A stretch of 64,000 nt of DNA. It comes from Byssovorax sp. (GTDB lineage Bacteria > Myxococcota_A > Polyangia > Polyangiales > Polyangiaceae). Under the pieces are notes generated by a model. That model saw only the letters and a program-made list of their open reading frames with translations. It was not told the origin of the DNA and did not search any database. The DNA lies in NCBI GenBank assembly GCA_025362495.1, contig JANYGI010000224.1, positions 1 through 64,000 of the forward strand, read 5' to 3'. Numbering within the stretch: the first letter of the stretch is position 1; each line of letters starts with the position of its first letter. Made by a program: the position numbers and the translations under genes. Shown piece after piece: positions 44,901 through 53,213 of the stretch.

Positions 44901-45982
44901 ATCCGCGCGAGGCCGCGGTGCCCCTCGCCGAGCACCTCTGCGCCGAGCTGGCCGCGCGCGACGGGCGCGCGGAGATCGCCTACGTCGGCGGCGCGCGCAA
45001 GGCGCTGGCCCCGATCGCCGCGGAGCACCGGCGCTTCGATGCGGTGCGCGCGGACGATCGCCGCGTCTCGCTCGACGCCGCCTCGGTGGTGCTGGTGACC
45101 GGAGGAGCCCGCGGGATCACGGCATCCGCGGCGATCGCTCTGGCGCGGCGCTTCCGCTGCCGCGTCGAGCTCTGTGGGCGCTCGCCGCTCCCCACGGGCG
45201 ACGAGGATCCCGCGCTCCGAGGCGCGACGGATCTCCCGTCGCTCCGCCGCGCGCTGCTCTCTCGCGGCGAGGGCCTCACGCCTGCCGTCGTCGAGGCGCG
45301 CTGCGCGGAGATCCTCGGCGCGCGCGCGATCCGCGGCACGCTCGCGGCGCTGGCCGAGGCGGGCTCCACGGCGCGCTACCACGCGCTCGACGTGCGCGAC
45401 CAGGCCGCGTTCGGCGCGCTGATCGACGAGCTCTACGCGGAGCACGGCCGGCTCGACGGCGTGCTCCACGGCGCCGGCGTGATCGAGGATCGGCTGCTGG
45501 CGGACAAGACGCGCGCATCGTTCGATCGCGTCGTCGACACCAAGGTCCAGAGCGCGCTCACGCTGGCGCTCGAGGTCCGCCCCGACATCGGCTTCGTCGC
45601 CTTCTTCGGCAGCGTCTCCGGCGCCTTCGGCAACCGCGGCCAGCTCGACTACGCCGCGGCGAACGACGCTCTCGACAAGCTGGCTTCGTGGCTCTCCACG
45701 CGGGTCCGCGGCCGGGTGGTGTCGCTCGACTGGGGTCCGTGGGCGTCCGGCGCGGGCATGGTCTCGCCCGAGCTCGAGCGCGAGTACCACCGCCGCGGCG
45801 TGGGCCTGATCGATCCCGTCGACGGCGCCCGCGCCTTCCTCGACGAGCTCGTGCACGGTGGATCGGCCACGCAGGTCATCCTGATGAACGCCACGCCGGA
45901 GGCCTTCACCAGGCCGTCAACGTCGTTGACGATCCCCGCCCCGGAGCCCGAGCTCGTGGCCGGCGAGGTGCGCCGTGGTTGA
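38972..45982 (+). CDS. PUFA-like synthase: NMO-NMO-KS-AT-ACP-KR
   Basis: The 2336-residue megasynthase starts at ATG 38972 after GGAGGAG. Two nitronate-monooxygenase/PfaD-type flavin barrels occupy ~12-235 and ~320-570; the second has ECGGHVG (His453), the first has ESGGRVG (Arg140). KS (~668-1110) has DAACASS, EAHGTGT and IGHTKCAAG. AT (~1218-1540) has PGQGSQ and GHSYGE. One ACP (~1705-1785) carries the LSIDSIKRIEIL attachment motif typical of PUFA synthases. KR (~2035-2320) has TGGARGI and GSVSGAFGNRGQLDYAAAN. It would build and ketoreduce a fatty chain, with the flavin domain as enoyl reductase. The dehydratase is on the next protein, whose gene overlaps by eight bases. Confidence 0.9.
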   Translation: MNDHGQASGPIKGDGAPHTMILGLCPLEHPDARLVIALGRAGAVGILDLGRDVGRARAALDFAQREATRGFGVRIPEGVSWDPADLPAGVHTVVVGAGRSFAAFRPRAVLVQVTSVDEAVAAENAGADGLIVKGAESGGRVGAETSFVLFQRVVAAVKAPIWVQGGVGLHTAAACVAGGAAGVVLDAQLALVRESTLPDAVKSALRAMDGSETVVLGGHRLFTRPDLPVARLKAAITEGIRGIDAAEILPRLGGADLQRCFLPAGQDAAFARPLSDRFRTAGGIVHAIRAAVDEHLQQAREARPLAAGAPLAAGHSVRYPVIQGPMTRVSDRAAFADAVSRAGGLPFLALSLLGGDEVRALLGETRALLGDRPFGVGLLGFAPEALRAEQLAVIAEEPPAVAILAGGRPAQAQRLEAQGTEVYLHVPSPGLLDLFLQEGARRFVFEGRECGGHVGPRTSFVLWEAQIERLLAFEAPGELAVLFAGGIHDARSAAMVAAMAAPLAARGARVGVVMGTAYLFTHEAVSSGAIQPGFQDAALACERTVLLETAPGHATRCVETDYVRAFADEKRRLTDGGKSAEETWAALEQLNLGRLRVAAKGLRREGSGLVPVDAGTQRREGMFMIGQIAALRGVVVGMEDLHRDVTEGATARIAATAPREVAAPKPAPVDVAIVGMSCIFPGATDLEEFWANVVGGRDLVTEVPKERWSTELYFDPTGTGGDQKTCSRWGAFLPPTAFDPLAHGIPPRSLGSIDPVQLLSLEVAGRALADAGYATRSFDRSRASVIFGAEGGTDLGSAYGFRALYPQYAGAIPKELDEHLPRLSEDSFPGVLANVIAGRIANRLDLRGVNYTVDAACASSLAALDLGVKELSLGTSDLVLCGGADLHNGIHDYLMFASVHALSPTGACRPFSASADGIVLGEGVACLVLKRLADAERDGDRVYAVIKSVAGSSDGRSLGLTAPRKEGQTLALERAYRAAGVSPADVGLVEAHGTGTVVGDRAELGALTEVFTRAGALPGATTLGSVKSQIGHTKCAAGLAGLIKAALSLHRRALPPTLHLSAINAAHDAAVSPFVFSNAARPWPAEGRRLAGVSAFGFGGTNFHAVLAAYEGADDPASGLGRWPAELFLIRAADRAGAVAQLDKLDALLATADPLRAPLRLADLARRVSTGSRTEAVQVAIVATSLDDLRAKLGKARTFTTDPRGVLTPRDATAGGPGKVAFLFPGQGSQRPGMLADLFVAFPRLQRLLTLDPGAAARMFPALAITDEERAAQVAALTDTRVAQPALGIAALAIGAILRALGIEADMAGGHSYGELCALQCAGAVGEGDLIRLSAARGAAILASSGGEAGTMAAVSAAPGEIAPLLEGLDRVVVANHNAPDQSVIAGPIAAVSEAGTRLSAAGFMTRAIPVACAFHSPLVAGASALFAAHLVGVSLAAPTLPVFSNVNAAPYPDDAEAVRRMLAEHVALPVRFVDQIEAMYAGGARTFVEVGAGSVLTGLVGKILAGRPHLAVACDLRGASTLEQLLRAVAELAVAGLPIDATALFAGRDGRAIDLDAAASLRVPASTWIVDGRAARPLDGEPPPGSLRPVTGPVVIPVSAPAGDREGAVLEYLRSTREIIEAQRQVMLGLLGSASGSVEGPATRRDAAPTSAPRTVPSARQASSLAAPPTLPVARAPGLPSEAGQWQRELERSAGTSSAAAPAARGLQQALLSIVSDRTGYPVEMLDLDLNLEAELSIDSIKRIEILGALGNELGIKKGERRVLEQLATMKTLRAIITVLEQQLAAPSTPAPAAKTLPPDDAAVAPRSGVKLRAGAVETIPDTIAVPGGVRRYVLTVEDAPVAGASTSVAIAGRRFAITRDRSGVAEALVALLGSRGAAASLIEPGQRVADIDGLVHLASFDASAAAPDASLGAVKELFDRTREAVAAGATMILAATHLGAPFGPEAARPRPGTAGLLKSLARERPDLVVRSVELDPREAAVPLAEHLCAELAARDGRAEIAYVGGARKALAPIAAEHRRFDAVRADDRRVSLDAASVVLVTGGARGITASAAIALARRFRCRVELCGRSPLPTGDEDPALRGATDLPSLRRALLSRGEGLTPAVVEARCAEILGARAIRGTLAALAEAGSTARYHALDVRDQAAFGALIDELYAEHGRLDGVLHGAGVIEDRLLADKTRASFDRVVDTKVQSALTLALEVRPDIGFVAFFGSVSGAFGNRGQLDYAAANDALDKLASWLSTRVRGRVVSLDWGPWASGAGMVSPELEREYHRRGVGLIDPVDGARAFLDELVHGGSATQVILMNATPEAFTRPSTSLTIPAPEPELVAGEVRRG

Positions 45983-48900
45983 GGCGAAGCGCCAGGGTAT
46001 CGCCCTCGTCGGCATGGCCGCGCGCTTCCCGGGCGCGCCGGATCTCGACGCCTTCCGCGTCAACATCGAGGCCGGCGTCGACGCGCTCGCCGACGCGCCG
46101 CCCGAGCGCTGCGATCCGGTGTTCCACGACGCGGGATCGGGCGCCGCCCATCGGCTCTACACCCGGCGCGGCGGCTTCCTCCCTTCGACGATCGCCTTCG
46201 ACGCGGTGGCCTTCGGGATCATGCCGATCGCCGCCGAGGGCGCCGAGCCCGATCAGCTCCTCGCCCTCGACGCCGCGGCCCGCGCGCTCGCCGACGCCGG
46301 CTACGACGATCGCCCGTTCTCGCGCGAGCGCGCCGGCGTCGTCGTCGGCCGCGGCGGCTACCTCACCGCGGGCGTGGCCCGCCTCGACCAGCGCGTCCGC
46401 GCCGCCGAGCAGCTCGTGCAGAGCTTGCGCGCGCTGCTCCCGGGCCTCGACGAGGGTCGACTCGCCGCCGTGCGCGCCGAGGTCCAGGCCCAGCTCGGGC
46501 CCTTCGGCGGCGACACCGCGATAGGCCTCGTCCCCAGCCTCGCCGCCTCGCGCATCGCCAATCGCCTCGATCTGGGCGGGGCCGCGTACACCGTCGACGC
46601 CGCCTGCGCGAGCTCGCTCCTGGCCGTCGACCACGCCTGCCGCGAGCTCGAGGCCGGCCGCGCCGATCTCATGCTCGCGGGCGGCGTGCACCTCTGCCAG
46701 GACGCCACGTTCTGGAGCGTCTTCTGCCAGCTCGGCGCGCTCAGCCGCGCAGGGCAGATCCGGCCCTTCGATCGCCGCGCCGACGGCCTCCTGATCGGGG
46801 AAGGCGTCGGCATGGTGGTGATGAAGCGCCTCGCCGACGCGGAGCGCGACGGCGATCGGATCTACGCGGTGATCCGCGGCACCGGCGTGTCCAGCGACGG
46901 TCGCGGCGCGAGCCTGCTCACCCCCTCGGTCGACGGTCAGCTCCTCGCCCTCGCGCGGGCCTGGCAGGACGCCGGGCTCGATCCCGCGACGGTCGGCCTC
47001 GTCGAGGCGCACGGCACCGGGACCCCCGCGGGGGACAGCGCCGAGCTCGAGACGCTCCGCCGCTTCTTCGGACCCGCCGATCCCGCGACGAAGCGCGCCG
47101 CGCTCGGCTCGGTCAAATCGATGATCGGTCACGCCATGCCCGCCGCGGGCATCGCGGGGCTGATCAAGGCGGCCCTGGCGATCCACCGCGGCGTGCTCCC
47201 GCCGACGTTGCACTGCGAGGAGCCGCGCCCCGCGCTCGAGGCCACGCGCTTTCACCTGCCCTCGAGGGCCGAGCTCTGGGAGGACAGCGCCGCGCCTCGA
47301 CGCGCCGGCGTCAGCGCCTTCGGCTTTGGCGGGATCAACGCGCACGTGGTGCTGGAGCAAGCATCGACGCGAGCCCCCGCGCGCCGCGCCCGCACCACCC
47401 TCGCCCACGATCCCGCCGAACGCCCGCTCGTCCTCGCGGCGGCCGATCGCGAGGCCCTCCTGGCGGCCCTCGATCGCGGAGATCCGAGCTCGCTCGGCCA
47501 TGGGCCCTGCCGCCTCGCGCTCTTCGATCCCACCCCGGCGCGCCGCGCCCGGGCCCGCGCCATCATCGCTCGAGGCGAGGCCTGGAGGGGCCGCGACGAT
47601 CTCTGGTTCGCGCCCCGCGGCCTCGTGACCGACGGAGGCAAGATCGCCTTCCTTTTCCCCGGTGTCGACGCGACCTTCGAGCCCCGCGTCGACGACGTCG
47701 CCGCTCATTTCGGCCTCACGCTGGGCGGCCCGCTCGCCGCGGGATCGCTCGGCGATCTCGGCCGCAGCATCATCGCCGTGAACCGGCTGCTCGACGCCGC
47801 GGTCCGCGCGATCGGCGTCCGCCCCGACGTGATGGCCGGGCACAGCATCGGCGAGTGGAGCGGGATGATCGCCTCCGAAATGATCCCTCGGGCCGAGGTG
47901 GATCCGCTGATCGACGGCCTCGCCGGCGAGCGCGTCGAGGTGCCCGGCGTGCTCTTCCTGGCCGCCGGCTGCGGCGAGGATCGCGCGGCGAAGGCCCTCG
48001 TGGACCTCCCCGAGATCGCGCTCTCGCACGACAACTGCCCCCACCAGGTCGTCCTCTGCGGCCGGGAACAGAGCGTGCGCGTCGCCGAGGCTCGCCTCGT
48101 CGCGGACGGCGTCTTCTGCCACGAGCTGCCCTTCCGCTCGGGCTACCACTCGCCGCTCTTCGCCGGGTTCGTCGGCCCGCACCGCCGCGTGCTCGCCCGC
48201 GTGCCGCTCGTCGCTCCGGCGACGCCGCTCTGGTCGGCGACGAGCTGCGCGCCCTACCCCGCCGATCCCGACGCCGTGCGCCGCCTCGCGATCGATCACC
48301 TCGTGAAGCCGGTGCGGTTCCGCGAGCTGATCGAGGCGCTCCACGCCGAGGGCGCCCAGGTGTTTCTCCAGATCGGCACCGGCAGCTTGCCTGGCTTCGT
48401 CAGCGACACGCTCCGCGGCCGCCCGCACCTGACGTTGAGCGCCAACGTCCCGGCGCGCTCCGGCCTCGCGCAGCTCCAGAGGGTCGCCGCGGCGCTCTTC
48501 GTCGAGGGCGCTTCGGTCGCGCTGGAGAGGCTGCTCGTCATCGACAAAGATCGCTCCGCGCGCCGGGACGCCCCCTCCGGCGCACCCGTGATGATTTCCC
48601 TCGGCGTCCCGCTCGCCGTCGCCACGACGCCGCTCGATCGCCACGCGCTCGCGCTCGCACAATCGCCCTCGCCCGAGGCCGAGCCGCTCGACGACAGCGA
48701 CGATCCGATCGTCCTCGAGCTCGCCCGGAGCTTCTCCGATCTCTCCGAGGCGCAGCGCGAGATCGTCGCGGCCTTTCGCGGCGCCTCGCTGCCGCCGTCG
48801 TCGGCGCTCGCGCCGCGCGAGGCGACGGAGCGACGGGCCCTCTCCGTCGAGGAGCACCCGGCGCTGCTCGATCATGCGTTCTACCGCCAGCCCGCGGGCT

Positions 48901-50210
48901 GGCCCGTCGTCGCCGATCGCTACCCCGTGGTGCCGATGACGATGATCCTGTCGATGATGATGACGGCGGCGAAGCAGCTCGTCCCCGAGCTCCTCCCCGT
49001 CGGCCTCGAAGAGGTGCGCGCCCTGCGCTGGCTCGCGGTGGCGCCTCCGGTGGAGGTGACGATCACCTCGCGGTTCGATGGCGTCGATCGCGTCGAGGTC
49101 ACGATCGAAGGCTATGCCTCGGGCACGGTGGCGCTCGCCGCGGCGTACGCGCCCGCGCCCTGCGCCGACGTCACGCCGCTCGCCGACGAGGCGCCCGCGC
49201 CGATCACCGCGGCCGATCTCTACACCGATCGCTGGATGTTCCACGGCCCGGCGTACCAGGGCATCACCGCGCTCCATGCGCTCTCGCCGGCGGGGATCCG
49301 CGGCACGCTGGTCGGCCTCGCCGCCGAGGGTGGCCTGCTCGACAACGCCGGGCAGCTCCTCGGCTACTGGGTGATGGAGCACGCCGATCGCGATCGCCTG
49401 GCGATGCCGGTGCTCCTCGAACAGGCCACGTTCTACGGCCCCGAGCCGCGGCCGGGCGAGGCGGTCGAGTGCACCGTCCGCGTCCGCCGCTTCGGGCCGA
49501 CCGACGTCCGCGCCGACGTCGAGCTCGCCCACGTCGGCGCGGTCTGGGCGCGCATCGAGGGCTGGGAAGATCGCCGCTTCGACTCCGACGAGCGCGTCTG
49601 GAGCGTGCTCCGCTGTGCCGAGAAGAACGCCGTCGCGGCGCTGCACGAAGGGGGCTTCGTCGCGCTGCGCCCGCCGTGGGGCGCCGCCGCCCCGCGCGAT
49701 CTCCTGGCGCGTCGCTACCTGAGCGAGCGCGAGAGGGCCGAGCTCCACGCCGCGGGTCCGCGCGGCCAGGACGAATGGCTGCTCGCGCGGATCGCCGTGA
49801 AAGACGCGGTCCGCCACGCCCTCTGGCAGCGCGGCGCGGGGGCGATCTTCCCGATCGAGATCGAGGTCGAGGCGTCGTCGAGCGGCGCGCTCCGCCTCAC
49901 CGGCCCCCGCGCCGGCGGCCTCCGCGTCGCTGTCGATTTCAAGACAGGCATCGCTGTCGCCATTGCGGCGGACGCGCGCGAGCTCGGGATCGCGGTCGAG
50001 CTCGCGCCGCCCGGAGGCGACGCCGTCCCGGCCCGCCTGCGCGCCGCCCGCGAGGCCGCGGCGAAGGCGCGCTCGATCAGCATCGAAGGCCTCGCCGTGC
50101 GCGAGGTCCGCGGAGACCGCCTGCGGATCGCCGCGGTCGGAGAAGAACAAGGGATCTGGATCCGGACGTGCGCCGAAGGCGAGCACGTCGTGGCGTGGAC
50201 GGAGGCGTGA
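45975..50210 (+). CDS. PUFA/enediyne-like synthase: KS-AT-DH-PPTase-like
   Basis: A 1411-residue protein starting at GTG 45975. KS (~5-455) keeps the triad (DAACASS near 211, EAHGTGT, IGHAMPAAG), so it is not a chain-length factor. AT (~555-840) has GHSIGEW but its first motif is PGVDATF instead of PGQGSQ. A hot-dog dehydratase (~955-1200) has EEHPALLDHAFY and LLDNAGQLLGYW. The C-terminal ~140 residues resemble the phosphopantetheinyl transferase end of such synthases (WLLARIAVKDAVR), though GIDVE is changed to GIAVE. It supplies a second condensation module and dehydration for the previous protein. Confidence 0.85.
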   Translation: MVEAKRQGIALVGMAARFPGAPDLDAFRVNIEAGVDALADAPPERCDPVFHDAGSGAAHRLYTRRGGFLPSTIAFDAVAFGIMPIAAEGAEPDQLLALDAAARALADAGYDDRPFSRERAGVVVGRGGYLTAGVARLDQRVRAAEQLVQSLRALLPGLDEGRLAAVRAEVQAQLGPFGGDTAIGLVPSLAASRIANRLDLGGAAYTVDAACASSLLAVDHACRELEAGRADLMLAGGVHLCQDATFWSVFCQLGALSRAGQIRPFDRRADGLLIGEGVGMVVMKRLADAERDGDRIYAVIRGTGVSSDGRGASLLTPSVDGQLLALARAWQDAGLDPATVGLVEAHGTGTPAGDSAELETLRRFFGPADPATKRAALGSVKSMIGHAMPAAGIAGLIKAALAIHRGVLPPTLHCEEPRPALEATRFHLPSRAELWEDSAAPRRAGVSAFGFGGINAHVVLEQASTRAPARRARTTLAHDPAERPLVLAAADREALLAALDRGDPSSLGHGPCRLALFDPTPARRARARAIIARGEAWRGRDDLWFAPRGLVTDGGKIAFLFPGVDATFEPRVDDVAAHFGLTLGGPLAAGSLGDLGRSIIAVNRLLDAAVRAIGVRPDVMAGHSIGEWSGMIASEMIPRAEVDPLIDGLAGERVEVPGVLFLAAGCGEDRAAKALVDLPEIALSHDNCPHQVVLCGREQSVRVAEARLVADGVFCHELPFRSGYHSPLFAGFVGPHRRVLARVPLVAPATPLWSATSCAPYPADPDAVRRLAIDHLVKPVRFRELIEALHAEGAQVFLQIGTGSLPGFVSDTLRGRPHLTLSANVPARSGLAQLQRVAAALFVEGASVALERLLVIDKDRSARRDAPSGAPVMISLGVPLAVATTPLDRHALALAQSPSPEAEPLDDSDDPIVLELARSFSDLSEAQREIVAAFRGASLPPSSALAPREATERRALSVEEHPALLDHAFYRQPAGWPVVADRYPVVPMTMILSMMMTAAKQLVPELLPVGLEEVRALRWLAVAPPVEVTITSRFDGVDRVEVTIEGYASGTVALAAAYAPAPCADVTPLADEAPAPITAADLYTDRWMFHGPAYQGITALHALSPAGIRGTLVGLAAEGGLLDNAGQLLGYWVMEHADRDRLAMPVLLEQATFYGPEPRPGEAVECTVRVRRFGPTDVRADVELAHVGAVWARIEGWEDRRFDSDERVWSVLRCAEKNAVAALHEGGFVALRPPWGAAAPRDLLARRYLSERERAELHAAGPRGQDEWLLARIAVKDAVRHALWQRGAGAIFPIEIEVEASSSGALRLTGPRAGGLRVAVDFKTGIAVAIAADARELGIAVELAPPGGDAVPARLRAAREAAAKARSISIEGLAVREVRGDRLRIAAVGEEQGIWIRTCAEGEHVVAWTEA

Positions 50211-50212
50211 TC

Positions 50213-50497
50213 ATGAAGACCGAACACCGCGAAGAGCGAGTCCTCGAGACGATGGCGGAGCTGATCCGTGAGGTCACCGGCGACGACGCCGGGCTCGGCC
50301 CTCCGATCACTCTCGACACTTCGTTTCACGACGATCTCCAGCTCGAGAGCATCGAGTTCGTCGCCCTCGCCGAGAAGCTCGAGACGCGCTGGGGCCGACG
50401 CGTCGATCTCGCGGGCTGGCTCGCCGGCAAGGATCTCGACGGCATCCTCGCGCTGCGGGTCGGCGATCTGGTGGAGCTGGTGGCGCGGTGCCCATGA
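50213..50497 (+). CDS. Stand-alone acyl carrier protein
   Basis: The 94-residue protein starts two bases after the synthase stop. Helix 2 has DLQLESIEFVALAEKLE, with Ser in the phosphopantetheine position. The rest follows an ACP outline (RVDLAGWLAGKDLDGILALRVGDLVELV). It is probably a carrier for chain transfer or tailoring, between synthases and hydrolases. The next gene overlaps at ATGA. Confidence 0.85.
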   Translation: MKTEHREERVLETMAELIREVTGDDAGLGPPITLDTSFHDDLQLESIEFVALAEKLETRWGRRVDLAGWLAGKDLDGILALRVGDLVELVARCP

Positions 50498-51249
50498 TCG
50501 CCGCGCGAGAGCGCGCCTTCCACGTGCAGACGCTCGGCGATCCGGCGGCACCACCGCTGGTGCTGCTCCACGGACTCTTCGTGGGGAGCCTCGCGTCCTG
50601 GTACTTCACGGCGGCGCCCGCGCTCGCGAAGACGCGCCGGGTGCTGATGTACGATCTCCGCGGCCACGGCCGCAGCGATCGCGCCCGCGGCGGTTACGAT
50701 CTCGCCTCGATGGCCGCCGACCTCGGGGCCCTCGCCGAGACCTTCGACGGCCGACCCTTCGACGTCGCCGGCCACAGCTACGGCGCCCTCATCGCCCTCC
50801 GCTTCGCGCTCGACCACCCGGCGCGCGTGCGGCGTCTGGCGCTCGTCGAGGCGCCCCTCCCTCCCTCGCGCTTCCGCGATCTCGACGCCTTCGCGGCCCG
50901 CTCGCCGGCCGAGATGGTCGCGATGCTCCCCACCGATCTCCGCGCGACGATGGCCTCCGGTGACCGCCGCGCCGCGCGCCTCGTGGAGTCGCTCTCGTTC
51001 CTCGCCCACGAGAGCACGCTGCTCGCGGATCTCCGCGCCGAGCGCGACCTCCCCGACGCCGAGCTCGCCCGCTTAACAGCCCCCACGCTCTGCGTCTACG
51101 GCGATCGATCGAGCTGCGTCTCCGTCGGCGATCGCCTGACCGCGGCCATCCCCGGCGCGCGCCTCCTGACGCTCGCGGGCGGTCACTACCTCCACCTCGA
51201 CGCGACCGCCGCGCTCACCGCGGCGCTCCAGGAGCACTTCGATGCCTGA
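50494..51249 (+). CDS. Alpha/beta hydrolase 1 (possible thioesterase)
   Basis: The 251-residue protein starts at ATG 50494 (ATGA overlap with the ACP gene); GTG 50488 is an alternative. The fold is evident: LVLLHGLFVGS oxyanion loop, MYDLRGHGRSDR, nucleophile elbow GHSYG, Asp in YGDRSSC and His in GGHYLHLD. Its place directly after a carrier protein suggests chain release or editing. It is a paralogue of the next gene. Confidence 0.8.
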   Translation: MIAARERAFHVQTLGDPAAPPLVLLHGLFVGSLASWYFTAAPALAKTRRVLMYDLRGHGRSDRARGGYDLASMAADLGALAETFDGRPFDVAGHSYGALIALRFALDHPARVRRLALVEAPLPPSRFRDLDAFAARSPAEMVAMLPTDLRATMASGDRRAARLVESLSFLAHESTLLADLRAERDLPDAELARLTAPTLCVYGDRSSCVSVGDRLTAAIPGARLLTLAGGHYLHLDATAALTAALQEHFDA

Positions 51250-52042
51250 CGTCCTCGCCCGCGATCTCCGCTTCCACGCGCAACGCCTCGGGCCGCGATC
51301 CGAGGGGTCCATCGTCGTCCTCCTCCACGGCCTCGTGATGGACAACCTGTCGAGCCTCTACTTCACGCTCGCGGGGCCGCTCGCGCGCGTCACCGAGGTG
51401 CTGCTCTACGATCTGCGCGGCCACGGCCGGAGCGAGCGCCCCGCCTCGGGCTACGGGCTCGACGACATGGTCGCCGATCTCGACGCGGTCCTCGCCGCGC
51501 TCGCCGTCGATCGCCCGCTGATCCTCGTCGGCAACAGCTTCGGCGCGTTGCTGGCACTGGCGTATGCCACCAAATGTCCCGGGCGCGTTGTCGGCGCGGC
51601 GCTGCTCGACGGCCACCTCGGCGAGGCGGGCTGGTCGACGCGGATGGCGGCCACGCTCGGGCTCACCGGCGCGGCGCGCGATCAGCGCATCGGCGACTCG
51701 TTCGGGGGCTGGCTCGGCCGCCACGGCGGGCGCAAGGCCACCCGCCTCGCCGAGAGCGCCGCCGCGCTGGTCCACGACACTTCGCTGGTGCGCGATCTCT
51801 CGGGCTCGCGCGCGCTCGACGACGACGCCCTCCGCCGCGTCGCTTGCCCGGTGCTCGCGCTCTACGGGGAGGCCTCGGATCTCCGCGCCGAAGCCGAGCG
51901 CGCCGCCCGCGTCTTTCCCGCGTGCGAGCTGCGCGTCCTGCCCGGGTGCACCCACTCGATCCTCTGGGAGGCGACGGATCGTGTCAGGCACGACGTACTC
52001 GAATTCGTCACGCGCGTGTCGACCGCGCGGGCGACGGCCTGA
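51242..52042 (+). CDS. Alpha/beta hydrolase 2 (possible thioesterase or acyltransferase)
   Basis: The 266-residue protein overlaps the previous gene by eight bases. It has VVLLHGLVMDN, LYDLRGHGRSERPASGYG, elbow GNSFG and a terminal His (GCTHSILWE). It shares YFTxAxPLA and LYDLRGHGRS with hydrolase 1, indicating tandem duplication. One copy may release the chain while the other edits it or transfers it to an acceptor; the sequence does not decide. Confidence 0.8.
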   Translation: MPDVLARDLRFHAQRLGPRSEGSIVVLLHGLVMDNLSSLYFTLAGPLARVTEVLLYDLRGHGRSERPASGYGLDDMVADLDAVLAALAVDRPLILVGNSFGALLALAYATKCPGRVVGAALLDGHLGEAGWSTRMAATLGLTGAARDQRIGDSFGGWLGRHGGRKATRLAESAAALVHDTSLVRDLSGSRALDDDALRRVACPVLALYGEASDLRAEAERAARVFPACELRVLPGCTHSILWEATDRVRHDVLEFVTRVSTARATA

Positions 52043-52052
52043 GGAGCAGACC

Positions 52053-53213
52053 ATGGCGCGCTTCCTCTTCGTCGTCCCGCCGCTCGTCGGCCACACCAAC
52101 CCCACGGTGAGCGTCGCGCGCGAGCTCGAGGCTCGCGGGCACGAGGTCGCGTGGGTCGGTCACCCCGGGGTGATCCGCCCGCTGCTGCCCGAGGGCGCGA
52201 GGCTGTTCGAGCTCGACGATCGCCTCCCCGAAGAGCGCTGGCAGCGCGCCTCTACCGAGTCGAAGGCGGCGCGCGGCCTCGCGGCGCTGAAGTTTCTCTG
52301 GGAGGAATTCTTCATCCCCCTGGCGCGCGCGATGCTCCCCGGCGTCGAGGACGCCATCGCCCGCTTCGAGCCCACGGCGCTCGTCGTCGATCAGCAGGCC
52401 GTGGGCGGAGCGCTCGCCGCGCGCAGGAGCGGCCTCCCGTGGGCCACGTTCGCCACCACGTCGGCGGGTGTGACCGATCCGCTCGCTGGCCTGCCGCTGG
52501 TGCGCGCGTGGCTCGACGAGAAGCTCGCCGGCCTCGAGCGCGAGGCTGGCCTCCCCGCGACGCGCTTCCCCGATCGCTCGCCGCACCTGCTCGTCGCCTT
52601 CACCACCGAGGCCCTCGTCGGCCCGCTCGATCGCTTCCCCGCGCACTACCGCTTCGTCGGCCCCTCGATCCACCGTCGCCCCGAGGCGACGCCGTTCCCG
52701 TGGGACGCGCTCCGCCCCGGCCCGCGGGTGCTGGTGTCGCTCGGCACGGTGAACGCCGAGGCCGGCGAGCGCTTCTACCCGACCGCGATCGAAGCGCTGA
52801 GCGGCGATGCCGCGCTGCAAACGATCCTCGTCGCGCCCGATCACCTCGTCCACGGCGCGCCCGACAGCGTGCTGGTGCGCCCCTTCGTCCCGCAGCTCGC
52901 GCTGCTCCCGCACGTCGACGCGGTGGTCTGCCACGGGGGCCACAACACGGTCTGCGAGGCGCTCGCCGCGGGGCTGCCGCTGGTGATCTTGCCGATCAAA
53001 GACGACCAGCCGGTCGTGGCGCAGCAGGTCGAAGGCGCGGGCGCGGGCCTCCGCCTCAAGTTCGGACGGGTCCGCCCGGGCGAGCTCCGGAGCGCGGTGC
53101 GGCGGGTCCTCGACGAGCCTTCTTTTCGCGCGTCCGCGGCGCGGATCGCCCTGAGTTTCAGCCGCGCCGGGGGCGCGACCAAGGCCGCTCACTTGCTGGA
53201 GGAGATCGTATGA
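52053..53213 (+). CDS. UGT/MGT-type glycosyltransferase
   Basis: The 386-residue GT-B enzyme starts at ATG 52053 after GAGGAGCAG. The N-terminal acceptor domain begins LFVVPPLVGHTNPTVSVARELEARGHEV. The C-terminal donor domain has VLVSLGTVNAEA and the UGT signature VCHGGHNTVCEALAAGLPL through KDDQPVVAQQVE. This family puts a sugar from a nucleotide donor on lipids or macrolides. It implies that the product is a glycolipid or glycosylated polyketide. Confidence 0.9.
   Translation: MARFLFVVPPLVGHTNPTVSVARELEARGHEVAWVGHPGVIRPLLPEGARLFELDDRLPEERWQRASTESKAARGLAALKFLWEEFFIPLARAMLPGVEDAIARFEPTALVVDQQAVGGALAARRSGLPWATFATTSAGVTDPLAGLPLVRAWLDEKLAGLEREAGLPATRFPDRSPHLLVAFTTEALVGPLDRFPAHYRFVGPSIHRRPEATPFPWDALRPGPRVLVSLGTVNAEAGERFYPTAIEALSGDAALQTILVAPDHLVHGAPDSVLVRPFVPQLALLPHVDAVVCHGGHNTVCEALAAGLPLVILPIKDDQPVVAQQVEGAGAGLRLKFGRVRPGELRSAVRRVLDEPSFRASAARIALSFSRAGGATKAAHLLEEIV

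Noticed and set aside
45906..50186. 1426-codon antisense frame over the second synthase
   Set aside because: Same cause; no ribosome site or recognisable family.
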